From assembly GCA_002469605.1 (NCBI GenBank), contig DKMV01000336.1, positions 1 through 8,480 on the forward strand: a stretch of DNA of 8,480 nt, read 5' to 3'. Shown in pieces: positions 7,377-8,480 of this stretch. How positions within the stretch are numbered: position 1 is the stretch's first letter; each line of letters starts with the position of its first letter. The notes under the pieces were generated by a model that was given only the letters and a program-made list of their open reading frames with translations, did no database searches and was not told the DNA's origin. Made by a program: the position numbers and the translations under genes. Origin of the DNA: Leclercia sp. UBA7405 (lineage in GTDB: Bacteria > Pseudomonadota > Gammaproteobacteria > Enterobacterales > Enterobacteriaceae).

Positions 7377-8174
7377 ATGCAGGATAACAAAACGCAATCC
7401 GATACAACCTTTTCGCTCAACGCTACCTCCTTTCGCGTGCCCGGGCGCACGCTGCTGCATCCGCTCTCGCTGACCTTTCCCGCTGGCAAAGTGACAGGCC
7501 TGATTGGCCATAACGGCTCCGGCAAATCCACCTTACTGAAAATGCTGGGCCGCCATCAGCCGCCCTCAGAAGGGGATATTCTGCTGGACGGGCAGCCGCT
7601 GGAGAGCTGGAACAGCAAGGCGTTTGCCCGCAAGGTGGCCTATCTGCCGCAGCAGCTGCCGCAGGCCGAAGGGATGACGGTGCGTGAACTGGTGGCTATT
7701 GGACGTTATCCGTGGCACGGGGCGCTGGGGCGTTTTGGCGTGGCCGACCGTGAAAAAGTAGAAGAGGCGATCGCCCTGGTGGGGTTAAAGCCGCTGGCGC
7801 ACCGTCTGGTGGACAGCCTCTCCGGCGGGGAACGCCAGCGGGCGTGGATCGCGATGCTGGTGGCCCAGGACAGCCGCTGCCTGCTGCTGGATGAGCCCAC
7901 CTCCGCGCTGGATATCGCCCATCAGGTGGACGTGCTGGCGCTGGTGCACCGCTTAAGCCAGCAGCGGGGCCTAACCGTGATCGCCGTGCTGCACGATATC
8001 AATATGGCCGCGCGCTACTGCGATTATCTGGTGGCGCTGCGCGGCGGGGAGATGATTGCCCAGGGCACGCCGTCCGAACTGATGTGCAGTGAAACCCTGG
8101 AAACCATTTACGGCATTCCAATGGGCATTCTGCCGCACCCTGCCGGGGCGGCACCGGTGAGCTTTGTTTACTGA
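7377..8174 (+). CDS. fhuC: Fe3+-hydroxamate ABC transporter ATP-binding protein FhuC
   Basis: 265 aa, the same length as E. coli FhuC. This cytoplasmic ATPase powers FhuB-mediated import of ferrichrome and other hydroxamate siderophores across the inner membrane. All ABC motifs are intact: Walker A GHNGSGKST at 44-52 (Lys50); Q-loop in YLPQQ (Gln92/93); signature LSGGERQR at 148-155; Walker B LLLDEP with Asp172 and catalytic Glu173; D-loop SALD at 176-179; H-loop His206 in LHDIN. The order and C-terminus (IYGIPMGILPHPAG...) are those of the FhuC/FecE/BtuD-type iron-siderophore ATPases, and the near-identity to FhuC plus the position after fhuA settle which one. ATG 7377 is chosen over an in-frame TTG at 7368 because it gives the E. 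coli length. No clear Shine-Dalgarno sequence precedes it, which fits weak expression behind the hairpin. It overlaps fhuD by one base. Confidence 0.97.
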   Translation: MQDNKTQSDTTFSLNATSFRVPGRTLLHPLSLTFPAGKVTGLIGHNGSGKSTLLKMLGRHQPPSEGDILLDGQPLESWNSKAFARKVAYLPQQLPQAEGMTVRELVAIGRYPWHGALGRFGVADREKVEEAIALVGLKPLAHRLVDSLSGGERQRAWIAMLVAQDSRCLLLDEPTSALDIAHQVDVLALVHRLSQQRGLTVIAVLHDINMAARYCDYLVALRGGEMIAQGTPSELMCSETLETIYGIPMGILPHPAGAAPVSFVY

Positions 8175-8480
8175 TGTCTGACATTATGATTAGCCGCCGT
8201 CGGCTGTTAACGGCCATGGCCCTGTCGCCGCTGCTGTGGAAAATGGGCACCGCCCATGCCGCCGCCAACATCGATCCCCACCGTATTGTCGCCCTTGAAT
8301 GGCTGCCGGTTGAGCTGTTGCTCGCGCTCGGCATCACCCCTTACGGCGTGGCCGATATTCCCAACTACCGGCTGTGGGTGAACGAGCCCGGCCTGCCCGA
8401 TTCGGTTATCGACATCGGCCTGCGTACAGAACCTAATCTTGAACTGCTGACCCAGATGAAGCCTTCGTATCTGGTCTGGT
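8174..8480 (+). CDS. fhuD: Periplasmic Fe3+-hydroxamate-binding protein FhuD (3'-truncated by window edge)
   Basis: 102 complete codons are visible, about one third of the 296-aa E. coli protein. FhuD binds ferrichrome, coprogen and related hydroxamates in the periplasm and delivers them to FhuB/FhuC. The start ATG shares its A with the last base of the fhuC stop (TGATG), so translation is probably coupled; GGTGAG at 8156-8161 inside fhuC is a possible Shine-Dalgarno sequence. The signal peptide runs to about residue 29 (cleavage near AHA) and carries SRRRLLTAM, a twin-arginine-type motif, as in E. coli FhuD. The mature part begins the class III binding-protein fold with DPHRIVALEWLPVELLLALG. 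Trp68 and Arg84 (in GLRTEPN) fall at the same numbers as ligand-pocket residues known in E. coli FhuD. An ATG at 8186 is a less likely start. It is not in the precomputed frames because the stop lies outside the window. Confidence 0.95.
   Translation, partial: MSDIMISRRRLLTAMALSPLLWKMGTAHAAANIDPHRIVALEWLPVELLLALGITPYGVADIPNYRLWVNEPGLPDSVIDIGLRTEPNLELLTQMKPSYLVW

Noticed and set aside
1..8480. A new defence, mobile or biosynthetic system
   Set aside because: Coding space is almost fully filled by five well-known, syntenic core genes. There is no integrase, transposase, repeat array, tRNA or composition break, and no gap exceeds 236 nt.

Overview
This window is a stretch of ordinary core chromosome from a gamma-proteobacterium of the family Enterobacteriaceae. 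The gene order hrpB - mrcB - fhuA - fhuC - fhuD, all on the + strand, is the classical E. coli-type arrangement. The proteins are close to their E. coli counterparts as I remember them, but clearly not identical. Differences lie in the acidic N-terminus and C-terminal tail of PBP1B and in surface loops of FhuA. Together with the GC-rich third codon positions, this suggests a relative such as Enterobacter, Leclercia or Lelliottia rather than E. coli itself. The genus is inference, not shown.

Layout. 1-2139: the 3' seven-eighths of hrpB (ATP-dependent RNA helicase-like protein); the start and Walker A motif lie upstream of the window. 2140-2311: a 172-nt gap with a CCCTCT/AGAGGG hairpin, a perfect 21-nt palindrome and the mrcB ribosome binding site. 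2312-4834: complete mrcB (bifunctional penicillin-binding protein 1B, 840 aa). 4835-5070: a 236-nt gap with a strong hairpin terminator, then the iron-regulated fhuA promoter with Fur-box-like sequence. 5071-7326: complete fhuA (ferrichrome TonB-dependent outer-membrane receptor, 751 aa). 7327-7376: a 50-nt gap with a GC-rich hairpin followed by TTTT. 7377-8174: complete fhuC (ATPase, 265 aa). 8174 to the window end: the first 102 codons of fhuD (periplasmic hydroxamate-siderophore-binding protein), starting on the last base of the fhuC stop codon. fhuB (permease) is expected just beyond the window.

How the genes work together. FhuA takes ferrichrome-type Fe3+-hydroxamates across the outer membrane using TonB energy. 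FhuD captures them in the periplasm, and FhuC powers import through FhuB. The fhuA promoter appears to be under Fur control. The hairpin between fhuA and fhuC probably lowers transcription of the inner-membrane genes relative to the receptor. mrcB and hrpB are unrelated housekeeping neighbours: peptidoglycan synthesis and a DEAH-box helicase of uncertain role.

I looked for an undescribed system and did not find one. The observations worth a second look are small: intergenic palindromes, loop divergence in FhuA, and indels in PBP1B. No tRNA, rRNA, insertion sequence, CRISPR array or prophage signature is visible. Comparisons with E. coli proteins rest on memory, not on an alignment run here.
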